A stretch of DNA of 64,000 nucleotides from Marinicella gelatinilytica (GTDB lineage Bacteria > Pseudomonadota > Gammaproteobacteria > Xanthomonadales > Marinicellaceae), in NCBI RefSeq assembly GCF_026410405.1, contig NZ_JAPMLN010000018.1, positions 1 through 64,000 of the forward strand, in the 5' to 3' direction. How positions within the stretch are numbered: the first letter of the stretch is position 1; the number at the start of each line of letters is the position of its first letter. The notes below the pieces were generated by a model. The model made no database searches. It was given only the letters and a program-made list of their open reading frames with translations, and was not told the origin of the DNA. The position numbers were made by a program, and so were the translations under genes. Positions 26,517 to 35,888 of the stretch are shown here, piece after piece.

Positions 26517-27242
26517 TCAGTCTTTTAAATCGGGCTTAACAGCGATATTTTTTACAATTTGCGCAGTCAGCTGATTATCAATTTCAATGGCCGGTGAGCA
26601 CAATTGACCCTTGATGTCATTGATTGTGACTTGTCCGCCATTTTTATAGTTATCCTGTTGATTAAGTTGTATTAGTGCTAACTGTTTTTTGTTGCGACCA
26701 ATAAAATGTAAGCGAGCGATGATTTCTTGTCCCGGATAGCAACCTTTTTGGTATTCAATCAATTGATGCTGGTCTAAAGAAAGGTGTTGTGGAATAAATT
26801 GCTCGCTGCTTTCTTTGGTAATCCATGGCAAGTTGGAGCGGAAGAATATTTGCCAAAAGTTGCTACTGCTGAGTGGCTTATGATCGGGTGACGCTGATAG
26901 CGTTATGTCTTTTACAAAATCATTATCGATGTCAGTAACCACAGGTGTGTAATTGTTGGCGTCTGTTAATTTCACATCCATACGAAAACGGCGCATATTG
27001 ATGTATTGCTTAAATTCTTCTGACAGTGATTTATCAATAGCCATGAAAATTATTTCATCGTGTTGCCACATCAGTAAGCTAAATATGATTCGTCCTTTGG
27101 GGTTACATATCGCTGAATAGTGTGGTTGTTTTGAGTTGTGTTCAAAATTGTTAATAATTTGGTTATTGATAAAAACCAAGGCGTCTTTACCGGTTAACTG
27201 CATCACCGACAGTTGTTGCTCTAAAGAATACATGATTGACAT
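26517..27242 (-). CDS. ygfZ: tRNA-modifying/Fe-S repair protein YgfZ
   Basis: A 241-aa folate-dependent protein of the GcvT-like YgfZ/IbaG57 family, involved in Fe-S enzyme maintenance. The diagnostic motif is KGCYPGQEIIARLHFIGR (near 184-201) with the essential cysteine. It is somewhat short for the family (about 325 aa in E. coli) and its C-terminal domain is reduced. Divergent from the sdh cluster, matching ygfZ next to sdhE-ygfX in E. coli. Start at 27242 or at an ATG three codons later. Confidence 0.85.
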   Translation of the reverse strand: MSIMYSLEQQLSVMQLTGKDALVFINNQIINNFEHNSKQPHYSAICNPKGRIIFSLLMWQHDEIIFMAIDKSLSEEFKQYINMRRFRMDVKLTDANNYTPVVTDIDNDFVKDITLSASPDHKPLSSSNFWQIFFRSNLPWITKESSEQFIPQHLSLDQHQLIEYQKGCYPGQEIIARLHFIGRNKKQLALIQLNQQDNYKNGGQVTINDIKGQLCSPAIEIDNQLTAQIVKNIAVKPDLKD

Positions 27243-27380
27243 TTTTTTGACTTTAATAAGTGGATAATAAGGCTTGTTATTTTAACAAAGACGAAGCTGA
27301 CTTATCAGTTAGTTTGTGGTTTTGTCTGATGATTGAGGACTGACGCAAATGAACGGTCACTGTTATTTGCTGTTTGGTGA

Positions 27381-27389
27381 TGTTATAAT
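27381..27389 (+). promoter_or_regulatory. extended -10 promoter of the sdh operon
   Basis: TGTTATAAT (27381-27389) is an extended -10 element (TG-N-TATAAT) with only a weak -35 region, 37 bases before the SdhAF4-like gene. It would drive the whole sdh unit. Confidence 0.6.
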
Positions 27390-27426
27390 TTCGTTTTGTT
27401 AATTCATTGAATCAATGACCACTAAC

Positions 27427-27594
27427 ATGACACACAAAGAAACACCTAAACCCAATCGTAAAGACAACAAAAGTGCTTCGACCCAAGAGTCGGATAAAGA
27501 CATCTATCCTAAGGAGTTCGGTGGTCGTAAACAGGGTTTGGAACCCACACGTTACGGTGATTGGGAAAAAAATGGTCGTTGTATTGACTTTTAA
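27427..27594 (+). CDS. SdhAF4-like succinate dehydrogenase assembly protein (DUF1674)
   Basis: A 55-aa ORF. The polar N terminus is followed by the DUF1674 signature EFGGRKQGLEPTRYGDWEKN, ending in GRCIDF. DUF1674 is the family of mitochondrial SdhAF4/Sdh8, which binds flavinylated SdhA and protects it before assembly. It lies 52 bases upstream of sdhC, and the extended -10 promoter lies ahead of it, so it is the first gene of the sdh operon. The context and signature make the assignment strong despite its size. Confidence 0.88.
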   Translation: MTHKETPKPNRKDNKSASTQESDKDIYPKEFGGRKQGLEPTRYGDWEKNGRCIDF

Positions 27595-27646
27595 GTCGGT
27601 ACAATTTACTTGTAATATAATTAATTAATTTAACACAGGAATACTC

Positions 27647-28024
27647 ATGAGTAGCTCAAACCGACCTTTGTCACCCCATCTACAGGTGTACAAATTTCCG
27701 TTGACTGTTAAAACGTCAATCCTTCACCGCATCACCGGCATGTTGTTGGCTTTTGGTTTGGTGATTTTCGTCTATTGGTTGTATGCCCTGGCAACAGATG
27801 TGGCAGCCGCAGATCAACTGCGCAGCTGGTTACTGTCGGTGCCGGGACAAATCCTTGTTTATCTGTGGCTGTACACTTTTTTCTATCATTTTTGTAATGG
27901 TATTCGACACTTGTTTTGGGATGTTGGTAAAGGCTTTAGCAACGAACAGGCCCGACGTTCTGCGATGGTGGTGTTAATTGTTCCATTGTTACTGACAATC
28001 GGGACATACGTTTTGGCGCAATAA
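27647..28024 (+). CDS. sdhC: succinate dehydrogenase cytochrome b556 subunit
   Basis: A 125-aa three-helix membrane anchor of complex II. Family motifs are RPLSPHLQVYKFP, SILHRITG (quinone-site Ser/Arg) and the heme-ligand histidine H81 in FFYHFCNGIRHLFWD. Followed after ten bases by sdhD. Confidence 0.95.
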   Translation: MSSSNRPLSPHLQVYKFPLTVKTSILHRITGMLLAFGLVIFVYWLYALATDVAAADQLRSWLLSVPGQILVYLWLYTFFYHFCNGIRHLFWDVGKGFSNEQARRSAMVVLIVPLLLTIGTYVLAQ

Positions 28025-28034
28025 GGAGAAGATA

Positions 28035-28412
28035 ATGAGATACCAAACAGATTTAGCCAAAGCCAAAGGCCATGGCAGTGCGCAAAGCGGCTTTTCCCAC
28101 TGGTGGTTGCAACGGATGTCAGCAGTGCTCTTGCTGCCCACCGGTGTCTATGTCTTATGGCAGTTTTTATCACTGGACAGTTTGGCAGCCGTTCAGCTTG
28201 TGCAATGGATTCAACACCCTGTCAACGCCGGAATATTACTGATATTTGTGCTGGCTGCCGCTTACCATGGTGCTTTGGGATTACAGGTCATTATTGAAGA
28301 CTATGTACCCAATAAAGCCTTGTTATTGACACTGAGAACCTTAGTCTACGGGACTTTGGTGGGTCTAATTTATTTCAGCTGTTATGCTGTTTTTAAACTT
28401 TTATTCGGATAA
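28035..28412 (+). CDS. sdhD: succinate dehydrogenase membrane anchor subunit
   Basis: A 125-aa hydrophobic protein with three predicted helices. It has the SdhD pattern HWWLQRMSAVLLLPTGVYVL and YHGALGLQVIIEDYV, where the histidine is the expected heme ligand and the tyrosine lies in the quinone site. Three bases separate its stop from sdhA. Confidence 0.93.
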   Translation: MRYQTDLAKAKGHGSAQSGFSHWWLQRMSAVLLLPTGVYVLWQFLSLDSLAAVQLVQWIQHPVNAGILLIFVLAAAYHGALGLQVIIEDYVPNKALLLTLRTLVYGTLVGLIYFSCYAVFKLLFG

Positions 28413-28415
28413 ATA

Positions 28416-30203
28416 ATGTCACAAGCTTATAAAATTACAGAACATAAATTTGATGCCGTTGTAGTGGGTGCCGGTGGTGCCGGTTTACGTGCCACCATGG
28501 GTTTAGCCACCAAAGGTTTGGCAACAGCCTGTATCACCAAAGTATTCCCGACCCGATCGCATACCGTGGCTGCACAAGGCGGCATGAGTGCCTCGTTGGG
28601 TAACATGGGTGAGGATGATTGGCGTTGGCATATGTACGACACCATTAAAGGTTCTGATTGGCTGGGTGATCAGGATGCCATTGAGTACATGTGTCGTGAA
28701 GCCGTACCTTCAGTGATCGAATTAGAACATTATGGAGTGCCGTTTTCGCGTACGGAAGATGGGAAAATTTATCAGCGTCCTTTTGGCGGAATGACCACCA
28801 ACTACGGCGAAGGTACAGCGCAACGGACTTGTGCGGCAGCAGATAGAACCGGTCATGCCATTTTGCATACCTTGTATCAGCAATCTTTAAAACATGACGC
28901 CTCATTTTTCATTGAATATTTCGCCATTGATTTGGTGATGGAAAATGGCGAGTGTAAAGGCGTTTTGGCCTGGAATTTAGCCGATGGTACCTTACACTTA
29001 TTCCGCGGTAAATCGGTTATATTGGCCACCGGAGGATATGGCCGTGCTTATTTTTCTTGTACTTCTGCCCACACCTGTACCGGTGATGGTAATGCCATGG
29101 TTCAGCGTGCCGGCTTACCTTTACAAGATATGGAGTTTGTACAATTTCATCCAACAGGTATTTATGGTGCCGGCTGTTTAATTACAGAAGGTGTGCGTGG
29201 TGAAGGTGGTTTCTTAACCAACTCAGAAGGCGAACGATTTATGGAGCGTTATGCACCCAATGCCAAGGACTTGGCTTCTCGTGACGTGGTCTCCAGATCC
29301 ATGACCATCGAAATTCGAGAAGGCCGTGGAGTAGGTCCCAACAAAGATCACATTAACTTACATTTAGATCACTTGGGTGCCGATGTGATTCACAGTCGGT
29401 TACCCGGGATTGCAGATTCCGCTGAAATATTTGCCGGTGTCGATGTCGATAAAGAACCGATTCCGGTGTTACCTACCGTTCACTATAACATGGGCGGTAT
29501 TCCAACCAATTATCATGGTGAAGTTGTGCACAAAGTAGACGGCAACCCCGATAAGGTTGTGCCAGGCTTGTTTGCCATTGGTGAAGCCGCTTGTGTGTCA
29601 GTTCATGGCGCTAACCGTCTGGGTTCTAATTCTTTATTAGATTTGATTGTATTTGGTCGAGCCGTGGCAAACCGCTGTGCGGAAATCGTTAAGCCCGGTG
29701 AGTCACACAGTGAATTACCCAAAGACGCTTTAGATCAATCGCTCGCTGATTTTGATAAAGTGCGACATGCTAAAGGCTCCATTAAAACTGCAGATTTGCG
29801 CTTAGAAATGCAGAAAGTGATGCAGAATAATGCGGCTGTGTTTAGAACTGAAGAAGTTTTAAAAGAAGGTTGTGAAAAAATAATGGCCACAGCCGCAAAA
29901 ATTAATGATATCCATGTGTCTGATCGATCCATGATTTGGAACAGTGATTTGGTTGAGTCTTTGGAATTGCGTAATTTAATGAGTCAGGCCGTGGTGACCA
30001 TGTTCTCTGCTGAGAACCGGAAAGAATCTCGTGGAGCTCATGCCCGTGAGGATTTTCCTGATCGTAATGATGATGAGTGGATGAAGCATACTTTGGTTTA
30101 TATGGATGCCGATCATAAGGTTAATTTTGACTACCGTCCGGTGCATATGCACACGCTCACAGATGAGTGTGAAGTCATTGCTCCCCAAAAACGTGTTTAT
30201 TAG
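28416..30203 (+). CDS. sdhA: succinate dehydrogenase flavoprotein subunit
   Basis: A 595-aa catalytic subunit oxidising succinate to fumarate. The dinucleotide fold VVGAGGAGL (16-24) and covalent FAD site H49 ([11 protein letters not shown]) are visible. Substrate-site blocks are [34 protein letters not shown]-type (here [11 protein letters not shown]) and [14 protein letters not shown]. Close in length to E. coli SdhA (588 aa). Covalent flavinylation is expected to need SdhE, which is encoded in the same operon. Confidence 0.97.
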   Translation: MSQAYKITEHKFDAVVVGAGGAGLRATMGLATKGLATACITKVFPTRSHTVAAQGGMSASLGNMGEDDWRWHMYDTIKGSDWLGDQDAIEYMCREAVPSVIELEHYGVPFSRTEDGKIYQRPFGGMTTNYGEGTAQRTCAAADRTGHAILHTLYQQSLKHDASFFIEYFAIDLVMENGECKGVLAWNLADGTLHLFRGKSVILATGGYGRAYFSCTSAHTCTGDGNAMVQRAGLPLQDMEFVQFHPTGIYGAGCLITEGVRGEGGFLTNSEGERFMERYAPNAKDLASRDVVSRSMTIEIREGRGVGPNKDHINLHLDHLGADVIHSRLPGIADSAEIFAGVDVDKEPIPVLPTVHYNMGGIPTNYHGEVVHKVDGNPDKVVPGLFAIGEAACVSVHGANRLGSNSLLDLIVFGRAVANRCAEIVKPGESHSELPKDALDQSLADFDKVRHAKGSIKTADLRLEMQKVMQNNAAVFRTEEVLKEGCEKIMATAAKINDIHVSDRSMIWNSDLVESLELRNLMSQAVVTMFSAENRKESRGAHAREDFPDRNDDEWMKHTLVYMDADHKVNFDYRPVHMHTLTDECEVIAPQKRVY

Positions 30204-30212
30204 AGGTTTATC

Positions 30213-31001
30213 ATGGCTGAGTTTAGTTTACCTAAAAATTCTAAAATAAATAAAGGCACACATTTTCCGTTATCTGGTAAAAGTGATGATGTCAGTACCT
30301 TTAAAATTTACCGTTGGTCACCGGATGATGGCGATAATCCGCGAACCGACACCTATGAGCTTGATTTAAATGATTGTGGTCCAATGGTGCTTGATGCCCT
30401 CATAAAAATTAAGGATGAAGTGGATTCAACCTTAACCTTCAGGCGCTCTTGTCGAGAAGGTATTTGTGGTTCTTGTGCCATGAATATTAATGGCACCAAT
30501 ACCCTGGCTTGTACCACTTCGATTAAAAAACTGAAAGGTAAGGAGGTGTCTATATATCCACTGCCACATTTGGAAGTGGTGAAAGATTTGGTGCCTGATT
30601 TGAATCATTTTTATGCACAATACGCATCCATTAAACCGTGGTTACAAACTGACTCGGTACCCTTACCGGATAAAGAACGCTTGCAATCAATAGAAGACCG
30701 AGAAAAATTAGACGGTTTATACGAATGTATTATGTGTGCCTGTTGCTCCACTTCATGTCCAAGTTATTGGTGGAATGGCGATCGCTACTTAGGACCTGCT
30801 ATTTTGTTATCTGCTTATCGTTGGTTAGCTGATTCACGGGATGAGCATACCGGCGAGCGATTAGATGATTTAGAGGATCCTTTTAAGTTATACCGATGTC
30901 ATACCATTATGAATTGTACCAATACCTGCCCGAAAGGACTCAACCCGGGTAAAGCCATTGGTGAAATTAAGAAAATGATTGCCAAGCGACACGCTTTGTA
31001 A
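30213..31001 (+). CDS. sdhB: succinate dehydrogenase iron-sulfur subunit
   Basis: A 262-aa subunit with the 2Fe-2S ligands C80, C85, C88 and C100 ([14 protein letters not shown]), 4Fe-4S ligands C172, C175 and C178, and 3Fe-4S ligands C182, C229 and C235, with C239 completing the 4Fe-4S set. Its stop overlaps the sdhE start by one base. Confidence 0.97.
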   Translation: MAEFSLPKNSKINKGTHFPLSGKSDDVSTFKIYRWSPDDGDNPRTDTYELDLNDCGPMVLDALIKIKDEVDSTLTFRRSCREGICGSCAMNINGTNTLACTTSIKKLKGKEVSIYPLPHLEVVKDLVPDLNHFYAQYASIKPWLQTDSVPLPDKERLQSIEDREKLDGLYECIMCACCSTSCPSYWWNGDRYLGPAILLSAYRWLADSRDEHTGERLDDLEDPFKLYRCHTIMNCTNTCPKGLNPGKAIGEIKKMIAKRHAL

Positions 31002-31273
31002 TGATGCCCAATCAAGCGAATTTCGATCGCATTGGTTATTTTCGTTGGCGGTGTCGACGGGGTATGAAGGAACTTGATTTTGTACTAAATGGGTTTTTAG
31101 ATAAGTGTTGGGATGGTTTGAGTCAGCAGGACAAACAGTTGTTAGATGATATCTTGGAACAACAGGATATGCGTCTATGGTACTGGTTTAGTGGTCGCGA
31201 ACAACCCGAAGACCCGCAGATCAAGTCATTGGTGAGTCGTATTTGTGAAGCCGGTTACCATCAAAAGTCATAA
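31001..31273 (+). CDS. sdhE: FAD assembly factor SdhE
   Basis: A 90-aa protein that promotes covalent attachment of FAD to SdhA. The RGxxE motif is R20-G-M-K-E24 (RCRRGMKELD), and LLDDILEQQDMRLWYW and FSGREQP are typical. TAATG coupling to sdhB. An SdhAF4-like gene heads the same operon, so two maturation factors for the same flavoprotein are encoded together. Confidence 0.94.
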   Translation: MMPNQANFDRIGYFRWRCRRGMKELDFVLNGFLDKCWDGLSQQDKQLLDDILEQQDMRLWYWFSGREQPEDPQIKSLVSRICEAGYHQKS

Positions 31274-31649
31274 CATCATTGATGGACTCTGGTTTAGTCA
31301 GTTTATATTGGCTGTTATTTTTATTTCGGCATGGTTTTTAGTGCCTTTACCATGGTCTTTATTAACCCTGGCACTTATTTTAGCTATTCGCATTAATCAT
31401 CGACAAATTTTAAATAATCAGACTCATTCGCTGATGGTCAATGCACAAAGGCAATGGTTTAAGGTTGTGGCGGATCGGCTTATGCAATGCCGGTTAAATG
31501 GCTATTGGCACATATCGCAATTTCTATGGTTAAGATTAACATCCGAACAAGGTGTACAATATTGTTTAATCATAAAGTCGCATGTTGGTGGCAGTCGCTA
31601 TGCGCAACTATTAATGGCAATTACGCAAGATGAACAACAAGCAGAGTAA
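31245..31649 (+). CDS. YgfX-like membrane protein
   Basis: A 134-aa protein with two close transmembrane helices (about residues 14-50) and a soluble C-terminal half. Position directly after sdhE and topology match YgfX/CptA, although sequence similarity is low. It starts at a GTG inside the sdhE 3' end (29-base overlap) and overlaps ispG by 20 bases. E. coli CptA has been described as a toxin acting on the cytoskeleton and as a partner of SdhE; the role here is open. Confidence 0.68.
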   Translation: MKPVTIKSHNIIDGLWFSQFILAVIFISAWFLVPLPWSLLTLALILAIRINHRQILNNQTHSLMVNAQRQWFKVVADRLMQCRLNGYWHISQFLWLRLTSEQGVQYCLIIKSHVGGSRYAQLLMAITQDEQQAE

Positions 31650-32838
31650 ACGATATACAGTTAAAGTTGGGGACGTGTTGGTTGGTTCTGACCACCCGGT
31701 GGTGGTGCAATCAATGACCAACACAGATACCGCGGATGCCAAGTCAACCGCACAACAAATTTATGAGTTGCACCAGGCCGGTTCCCAAATTGTTCGTATT
31801 ACTGTCAATAATGAACCTTCCGCTGCAGCGGTGCCTGAAATTATTGATCGTTTAGCGGCAGCGCATTGTCATGTGCCGGTGGTGGGTGATTTTCATTATA
31901 ATGGCCATCGCTTATTACAGGCGTATCCTGAGTGTGCTGAAAAGTTAGCTAAATTCCGAATTAACCCGGGTAATGTGGGTTTTGGTCGAAATAAGGATCA
32001 GCAATTTGCTGAGATTATTGCCATCGCTAAGCAGTTAGATAAGCCAGTTAGGATTGGTGGCAATTGGGGTAGTCTGGATCAAAAACTCATGGCTAAAATG
32101 ATGGATGACAATGCCCGTCAAGCTGAACCTTTAGATAGTCAGTCCTTAATTGAAAAAGCCCTGATTGAATCAGTTCTGACAAGCGCGCAACAAGCCGAAG
32201 AATTGGGTTTGGCAGCAGATAAAATCATTGTCAGCTGTAAAGTCAGCAGTGTGCAATCATTGATTCGTATTTATCAACAGCTGCAGGACATGTGTCTTTA
32301 TCCCTTGCATTTAGGTCTCACCGAAGCCGGCATGGGTCACAAAGGCGTGGTGGCATCTACTGCTGCCTTATCGGTATTACTGCAACAAGGCATTGGTGAT
32401 ACCATTCGGGTGTCGTTAACGCCGGAACCGGGTCAGGCGCGTACTGATGAAGTGAAAATCGCGCAGCAAATTTTACAAAGTCTGGATTTACAATCTTTTA
32501 AGCCCGAAGTCACTGCCTGTCCCGGCTGTGGGCGAACCACCAGCGAGTTTTTCCAAGTGCTGGCACAACAAGTCAGTCAGTACATGGATAAAAAAATGCC
32601 TGAGTGGCGATTAACCCATCCCGGTGTCAAAGACATGAATGTGGCGGTTATGGGCTGTATTGTTAATGGTCCGGGCGAATCCAAACACGCCGATATAGGT
32701 ATTTCCTTGCCCGGCACCGGCGAAGCACCGACAGCGCCGGTATTTATTCGTGGCCAAAAAACCCACACCCTCAAAGGTGATAATATCGGTCAACAATTTA
32801 TCGATTTGCTGGAAGAATTTGTGGAAAACCATTATTAA
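31630..32838 (+). CDS. ispG: 4-hydroxy-3-methylbut-2-enyl diphosphate synthase
   Basis: A 402-aa Fe-S enzyme of the non-mevalonate isoprenoid pathway. The 4Fe-4S ligands are C297, C300 and C343 with E350 ([23 protein letters not shown]). TIM-barrel blocks include [20 protein letters not shown] and [17 protein letters not shown]. It is about 30 residues longer than E. coli IspG and closer to the GcpE form of Lysobacterales-like taxa. Last gene of the sdh-led cluster. Confidence 0.95.
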   Translation: MNNKQSKRYTVKVGDVLVGSDHPVVVQSMTNTDTADAKSTAQQIYELHQAGSQIVRITVNNEPSAAAVPEIIDRLAAAHCHVPVVGDFHYNGHRLLQAYPECAEKLAKFRINPGNVGFGRNKDQQFAEIIAIAKQLDKPVRIGGNWGSLDQKLMAKMMDDNARQAEPLDSQSLIEKALIESVLTSAQQAEELGLAADKIIVSCKVSSVQSLIRIYQQLQDMCLYPLHLGLTEAGMGHKGVVASTAALSVLLQQGIGDTIRVSLTPEPGQARTDEVKIAQQILQSLDLQSFKPEVTACPGCGRTTSEFFQVLAQQVSQYMDKKMPEWRLTHPGVKDMNVAVMGCIVNGPGESKHADIGISLPGTGEAPTAPVFIRGQKTHTLKGDNIGQQFIDLLEEFVENHY

Positions 32839-32931
32839 GGAATATCGAGTAATGATGGTCAAAAACCTGCAGTTGTGAAAGTCTCTAAATTTTTTTGTAT
32901 CCGCAGGTCTAAAATCTATTAAAGAGTTGCA

Positions 32932-33537
32932 ATGAAAGAAGTTGAAAAATTAATCCATGATAATATAGAAGTGCCTTTTTTATGTGAGGTTGCGGGAGAG
33001 GATTCTGGTGAATTAATTGTGAATACGAAAACAGAGATTTTAGAACCAGCCAGCAGTAGTACTATTAACGCTATGGAAGATAAGTTGGGTAAATTTTCTG
33101 TAGAATTTACTACATTCTATAAGAAGTTCGGAGGAATAAGCTTTCATGAGCAACCAGAAGCTTTTGCAGCATCGCTTTATATTCATCCTTATGAAAAATG
33201 GGAAAAATTGTATGGTGAGTTGATGGATTGGTTCGATTTAATTGATGAAGATGAATTAGAAAATTCTGGAATAGATTGGATAAATAATTGTGTGGTGTTT
33301 GCTGAAATTCCTTCGTCGGGTAACTATTTTGTAATGCCATTAACTGGTAGTAATGCCGGTAAAATTATCTACCAAGATCATGATGGCTTGGAATCTAATG
33401 TTTACGCTGAATCGTTTTTTGAGTTTCTCACTAAATTCCTTTCTGCTCCTGTAGCTGAGATAGAATATTTTGGATGTTATACCCGATATTCTGATGGTAA
33501 AACTGATAAACAATGGATACCAGTCAAAATAGTTTAG
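32932..33537 (+). CDS. SMI1/KNR4 (SUKH) family protein
   Basis: A 201-aa acidic protein. SMI1/KNR4 signatures are LGKFSVEFTTFYKKFGGISF near residue 52-71, the NYFVMPLTG segment and the FFEFLTKFLS motif near the C terminus. SUKH proteins often serve as immunity proteins beside polymorphic toxins, but no toxin gene is adjacent. The gene is clearly more AT-rich than its neighbours. Eight-base repeats GCAGGTCT lie on both sides (32903-32910, 33543-33550), which may be chance. A hairpin (32865-32870 with 32903-32908) precedes it. Confidence 0.75.
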   Translation: MKEVEKLIHDNIEVPFLCEVAGEDSGELIVNTKTEILEPASSSTINAMEDKLGKFSVEFTTFYKKFGGISFHEQPEAFAASLYIHPYEKWEKLYGELMDWFDLIDEDELENSGIDWINNCVVFAEIPSSGNYFVMPLTGSNAGKIIYQDHDGLESNVYAESFFEFLTKFLSAPVAEIEYFGCYTRYSDGKTDKQWIPVKIV

Positions 33538-33627
33538 ACTTAGCAGGTCTGCATAGAAGTTATATCTGAGAAGGTACCCGAAAGGGGGCTGGTTATTAGG
33601 GGTCTTCAAACTTTTTAAAGACGCTGG

Positions 33628-33647
33628 GTACCGGCCTGCGCCGGTAC
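33628..33647. terminator. hairpin between SMI1 gene and ubiB
   Basis: An 8-bp stem GTACCGGC / GCCGGTAC with a four-base loop, followed on the plus strand by T-rich sequence (33654-33660). It lies just after the ubiB stop on the other strand, so it may stop transcripts from both convergent genes. A REP-type repeat is an alternative reading. Confidence 0.5.
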
Positions 33648-33651
33648 GGGC

Positions 33652-35292
33652 TCATTTTTTAAAGGCGCGGTAAGCCAGATAGAGTGTTATCACGCCGCTG
33701 ATCAGCACCGAATTGCCGATACTGGGAAGCCAGGCGTCCTGAGCGCTGTCCAGAGCGTATAGAACAGCGGTTGCGGTTAAACCGCCGGCGGTTAAGATGC
33801 TGAATTTTAATTGTTGCTGGGCTTGTTTATTTAGTCGTTGACGTTCGGCTTGTTCCAGTTTTAAATGACGAGGCAATGGCTTCACTTGTTTGCTTAACAA
33901 TTGGTGCATCAGCATTGGTGTTTCCGCCGCTTGTTCAATCCACTTCGGCAGATTCTCCTTAAATTTATCCATGGCATTTTTAGGGCCATAATGCTGTCGC
34001 ATTATATCTCTAAGAATGGGTTCAGAGGTTTTCCAAACATCCAATTGCGGATAAAGCTGACGACCCAAGCCTTCTATATTAAGCAGGGTTTTTTGTAATA
34101 AAATCAATTCCGGCTGAATGATTAACTTAAAGCGTTTAGCCATTTGAAAAGTTTTAAGCATCACCTCACCAAAGGAGATCTCTTCAATGGGACGTGACAA
34201 ATAAGGTTCACAAATGGTGCGCGTGGCAGACTCCAAATCTTCTAAATTTGTATCAGCCGGTACCCAGCCTGACTCAATGTGCAGTTCAGCGATACGGCGA
34301 TAATCTTGCTCGAAAAAGGCCATAAAGTTATTGGCTAAGTCCACCCGATGGCCTTTGGGTAAAGAGCCACAAATACCAAAATCCAATAACATAATCTGCG
34401 GATCATCTGGATTATCGGGATTAATAAAAATATTACCCGGGTGCATATCGGCATGAAAAAAATTGTCACGAAAAACCTGGGTGTAAAAAATCTTGATGCC
34501 TTTTTCGGCCAATCTTTGGCGATTAATGCCGGCAGCATCCAAAGCTGCAAAATCCTTGATAGAAATACCGTTAATTCGTTCTTGTACCATCACCTTTTGT
34601 TTACTGTAGTCCCAGTAAATTTTTGGAACATACAGGTGTTGTGAATGGCGAAAATTTTTACCCAGTAATGAACAGTTAGCGGCTTCGCGTTGCAGATCTA
34701 ATTCGTCATAAATGGTTTTTTCAAATTCTGAGACGATTTCTCTGGGATCCACTTGTACCCCGGCTTTAACATGACGACCGGCAATACCCGCTAAAGTTCG
34801 CATCAAGCGAACATCACGGTTGATTTTCTTTTCAATCCCGGGGCGCAGGATTTTTATCACCACCTGTTCGCCGGTCTTCAAGGTGGCGGCATGAACCTGA
34901 GCAATGGAGGCGGAAGCCAAAGGTTGTTCATCCACTTCCGAAAAATTACTTCGTAAATCAGCGTCTAGCTGTTGTTGAATAACGGCTTTGGCTTGTTGCC
35001 AAGTAATCGGCTCGACATCATCCTGTAACTTGCCTAATGCCTGTGCAATATCTGCCGGTATTAAATCCGGTCGGGTAGATAAGGTTTGGCCAAGTTTAAT
35101 GAAAATGGGACCTAACTCTTCTAAGGCAGAACGTAAACGTTCACCTTCGGACATATTTTTAATACCCTTTTTGCCAAACGGAGCCAACAAATTGACAACA
35201 TTAAAAAAACCAAATCGTCCATTACTCACTAAAGAAGGAATTCGGTAAGCGGCTAAGGTATGACTGATTTTTATGAAACGAAAGAGCCTCAT
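33652..35292 (-). CDS. ubiB: ubiquinone biosynthesis kinase-like protein UbiB
   Basis: A 546-aa atypical kinase/ATPase of the ABC1/ADCK/UbiB family, needed for ubiquinone synthesis. Family hallmarks are FIKLGQTLSTRPDLIP (KxGQ), the Ala-rich loop LASASIAQVHAA, HADMHPGNIFINP and the LLDFGICGSL metal site. Two hydrophobic helices near the C terminus (about 492-540) anchor it in the membrane. Overlaps ubiJ by ATGA. Confidence 0.95.
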   Translation of the reverse strand: MRLFRFIKISHTLAAYRIPSLVSNGRFGFFNVVNLLAPFGKKGIKNMSEGERLRSALEELGPIFIKLGQTLSTRPDLIPADIAQALGKLQDDVEPITWQQAKAVIQQQLDADLRSNFSEVDEQPLASASIAQVHAATLKTGEQVVIKILRPGIEKKINRDVRLMRTLAGIAGRHVKAGVQVDPREIVSEFEKTIYDELDLQREAANCSLLGKNFRHSQHLYVPKIYWDYSKQKVMVQERINGISIKDFAALDAAGINRQRLAEKGIKIFYTQVFRDNFFHADMHPGNIFINPDNPDDPQIMLLDFGICGSLPKGHRVDLANNFMAFFEQDYRRIAELHIESGWVPADTNLEDLESATRTICEPYLSRPIEEISFGEVMLKTFQMAKRFKLIIQPELILLQKTLLNIEGLGRQLYPQLDVWKTSEPILRDIMRQHYGPKNAMDKFKENLPKWIEQAAETPMLMHQLLSKQVKPLPRHLKLEQAERQRLNKQAQQQLKFSILTAGGLTATAVLYALDSAQDAWLPSIGNSVLISGVITLYLAYRAFKK

Positions 35293-35888
35293 GAATGGTT
35301 GCTCAGTAATTGTTTAATTTGACGTTCGATTCGCACCACATCTGCTTGTAAATCATCAACATCATCCAGAAATTGTTGCATTTCTGTGGGGGCAATCAAA
35401 CTGCGGTCTTCATGAACCAGAAAGTCGTGAACATTGCGTTTAAGGCTTTCGCCAAATTGCTGTCCTTGCTGATGAATTTTCTGTAGCGTTTGAGAGATGT
35501 GATATCCGGGGATTTCACCAAATACATCGCACAAAGCCTCTTCGTTATCAGGGTTCAGGTTTTTCAAAAAATCAGCGATAAATTGCCCCAAGCCTGCATC
35601 TCCATTGATCACCACTTGATCTAAGCCGGCAATATGTTGACTACTGGCCATGGCAAACAAACCGGAAGGTTTTCCTGAAATGGTGGTATCAGCCGCCGCT
35701 GTATCTTGCTCACCGGTGACTTCGATGCCAGTCTCAGTGATATGAAGATGTATCCGCGGTCCAATGGGTTGTATGTTAATGGCCACTCGTTTTCCGATAT
35801 GTGGTTTAAGTTTTTTTAATGCGGTTTTGTCATACTGTATGGCACGGTTAATGGCCTTGTCGAGAACGAACACAGTTGGAGACATCAT
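35289..35888 (-). CDS. ubiJ: ubiquinone biosynthesis accessory factor UbiJ
   Basis: A 199-aa lipid-binding SCP2-type protein. The SCP2 domain covers about residues 15-110, including GEQDTAAADTTISGKPSGLF. A C-terminal coiled-coil-like part (AEMQQFLDDVDDLQADVVRIERQI region) follows. UbiJ scaffolds the soluble Ubi complex. It sits between ubiE and ubiB, overlapping each by four bases, as in E. coli. Confidence 0.9.
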   Translation of the reverse strand: MMSPTVFVLDKAINRAIQYDKTALKKLKPHIGKRVAINIQPIGPRIHLHITETGIEVTGEQDTAAADTTISGKPSGLFAMASSQHIAGLDQVVINGDAGLGQFIADFLKNLNPDNEEALCDVFGEIPGYHISQTLQKIHQQGQQFGESLKRNVHDFLVHEDRSLIAPTEMQQFLDDVDDLQADVVRIERQIKQLLSNHS

